Below are positions 62,508 to 64,000 of a stretch of 64,000 nt of DNA, in pieces. Position 1 is the first letter of the stretch; each line of letters begins with the position of its first letter. The notes under the pieces were generated by a model. That model was not told the DNA's origin. It made no database searches and saw only the letters and a program-made list of their open reading frames with translations. Source of the DNA: SAR92 clade bacterium H455 (lineage in GTDB: Bacteria > Pseudomonadota > Gammaproteobacteria > Pseudomonadales > Porticoccaceae); contig CP103416.1 of NCBI GenBank assembly GCA_024802545.1, positions 2,728,001-2,792,000 on the forward strand, read 5' to 3'. The translations under genes were made by a program, and so were the position numbers.

Positions 62508-63989
62508 ATGGCTAATTACTTTAATACCCTGAGCTTGCGCGACAAGCTGGCGCAGCTGGGAAAATGCAGATTTATGGATCGCAGCGAATTCACCGATGGC
62601 TGTGACTTTATCAAAGACTGGAACATCGTCATTATTGGCTGTGGTGCTCAGGGTCTTAACCAGGGTCTCAATATGCGCGACTCTGGCCTAAATATTTCTT
62701 ACGCACTGCGCCCTCAGGCAATTGCCGAGAAGCGTCAGTCGTTTCTTTGGGCATCAGAGAATGGTTTTACTGTTGGCACCGCTGAAGAGCTGGTTCCGGC
62801 TGCCGATCTGGTTCTGAACCTGACCCCTGACAAGCAGCACACTGCTGCTGTCAACGCAGTTATGCCACTGATGAAGCAAGGGGCAACTCTCGCTTACTCA
62901 CATGGCTTCAACATTGTTGAAGAAGGCATGCAGATTCGTCCTGACCTGACAGTTGTTATGGTCGCTCCCAAGTGCCCAGGCACTGAAGTACGTGAAGAGT
63001 ACAAGCGCGGCTTTGGTGTTCCAACACTGATCGCAGTTCATCCTGAGAACGACCCACAGGGCAACGGCCACGCTATCGCTAAAGCTTATGCCTCAGCTAC
63101 TGGCGGCGATCGTGCTGGTGTTTTGGAGTCTTCCTTTATTGCTGAAGTGAAGTCTGACCTGATGGGCGAGCAAACGATTCTTTGCGGCATGCTGCAGACC
63201 GGTGCAATTCTGGGTCACCAGCAGCTGATTAATCTGGGTGTCGACGCAGCCTATGCTCGCAAGCTTATCCAGTACGGTTGGGAAACAGTGACTGAAGGTC
63301 TGAAGCACGGCGGCATCACCAATATGATGGATCGCTTAAGCAACCCTGCGAAAATCAAAGCCTTTGATATGTCAGAAGAACTCAAAGTGACTCTGCGTCC
63401 ACTGTTTGAAAAGCATATGGACGACATTATCGAAGGTGAATTCTCACGCACTATGATGGTCGATTGGGCCAACGATGACGCCAACTTGTTGAAGTGGCGC
63501 GCACAGACTGCTGACTCCTCTTTTGAGCAGGCTGCTGATTGCGATATCGAAATCACTGAGCAAGAGTTCTACGACAAAGGTATCTACCTGGTGGCAATGA
63601 TCAAAGCTGGTGTTGAGCTGGCCTTTGAGACTATGGTTGCCTCGGGCATTATTGAAGAGTCTGCCTATTACGAGTCACTTCATGAGACACCACTGATCGC
63701 TAACTGTATCGCGCGCAACAAGCTTTACGAGATGAACGTAGTGATCTCTGATACAGCGGAATACGGTAACTACCTGTTTACCCACGCTGCTGTGCCACTG
63801 CTGCAAGCCCATGCTAGCTCACTGACTCTGGAAGACTTGGGTGGCGGTTTGGCTGATAGCTCTAACGCAGTCGACAATCTGCGTCTGATCGAAGTGAACG
63901 ACGCCATTCGCGACCATGATGTTGAAATCATCGGCCACGAACTGCGCGGCTATATGACTGATATGAAGCGTATTGTAGAAGCGGGCTAA
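62508..63989 (+). CDS. ilvC: Ketol-acid reductoisomerase, class II
   Basis: IlvC converts acetolactate to dihydroxyisovalerate with NADPH in valine and isoleucine synthesis. At 493 residues it is the long class II form with the duplicated C-terminal domain, as in E. coli. NADPH binding is seen in [23 protein letters not shown], and metal-ligand blocks in [15 protein letters not shown] and [18 protein letters not shown] precedes the ATG. The gene is complete, ending 11 bases before the window edge. Confidence 0.97.
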   Translation: MANYFNTLSLRDKLAQLGKCRFMDRSEFTDGCDFIKDWNIVIIGCGAQGLNQGLNMRDSGLNISYALRPQAIAEKRQSFLWASENGFTVGTAEELVPAADLVLNLTPDKQHTAAVNAVMPLMKQGATLAYSHGFNIVEEGMQIRPDLTVVMVAPKCPGTEVREEYKRGFGVPTLIAVHPENDPQGNGHAIAKAYASATGGDRAGVLESSFIAEVKSDLMGEQTILCGMLQTGAILGHQQLINLGVDAAYARKLIQYGWETVTEGLKHGGITNMMDRLSNPAKIKAFDMSEELKVTLRPLFEKHMDDIIEGEFSRTMMVDWANDDANLLKWRAQTADSSFEQAADCDIEITEQEFYDKGIYLVAMIKAGVELAFETMVASGIIEESAYYESLHETPLIANCIARNKLYEMNVVISDTAEYGNYLFTHAAVPLLQAHASSLTLEDLGGGLADSSNAVDNLRLIEVNDAIRDHDVEIIGHELRGYMTDMKRIVEAG

Positions 63990-64000
63990 GACCGCTACTG

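Overview
This window is a chromosomal stretch of a gammaproteobacterium with moderate GC. Gene order closely follows Pseudomonas and related orders in several blocks: yraN-diaA-BON...sspB-sspA-pet-rpsI-rplM-zapE-yhcB, fimX-serB-ytjB, dksA-gluQ-cbrX-cbrA-cbrB-pcnB-folK-panB, fur/bamE-rnfH-ratA-smpB, prmC-prfA-hemA/lolB-ispE-tRNA-prs-rplY-pth-ychF, and ilvY/ilvC. The many sodium- or betaine-coupled transporters (AGCS, NSS, BCCT, MATE) fit a marine member, possibly near the SAR92/Cellvibrionales group; that placement is inference. I found no insertion sequence, prophage, CRISPR array or rRNA.

Layout. 1-9.5 kb: envelope and replication helpers, a thiolase, the ClpXP adaptor pair SspA/SspB, the bc1 complex with cytochrome b and c1 fused in one gene, ribosomal proteins S9/L13, and divergent ZapE/YhcB. 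9.5-24.3 kb: ComF, two separate CysE genes, EF-P and its lysylase EpmA, a FimX-type c-di-GMP receptor with an unknown partner gene, SerB/YtjB, an M15 peptidase, HtpX and SfsA. 24.5-34.6 kb: the DksA-GluQ-CbrXAB-PcnB-FolK-kinase-PanB block and a glutathione peroxidase. 34.7-45.8 kb: transporters, Fur/BamE/RnfH/RatA/SmpB, CysZ, and an RhlB helicase with a long repeat tail. 45.8-57.1 kb: release factor 1 and its methylase, HemA, LolB, IspE, tRNA-Gln, Prs, L25, Pth, YchF. 57.1-64 kb: a gene-free stretch, tRNA-Met, a BCCT carrier, a metallo-beta-lactamase-fold enzyme, a DedA protein and IlvY/IlvC.

The observations I rate highest are these. The CbrB-like response regulator keeps its receiver and DNA-binding domains but has lost the GAFTGA loop, the Walker B acidic residues and one arginine finger, and the usual place of the CrcZ small RNA is an 89-bp gap. 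The cytochrome b-c1 fusion has an internal signal-peptide-like junction. The dedA gene appears to begin at a non-canonical AUA. The ispE reading frame ends inside a tRNA gene. Two in-register tandem repeats lie in and between genes. FimX has all three of its enzymatic signatures degenerate and sits beside a 553-residue protein of unknown function with a possible PilZ-like C-terminus. Most of the rest is ordinary core genome.
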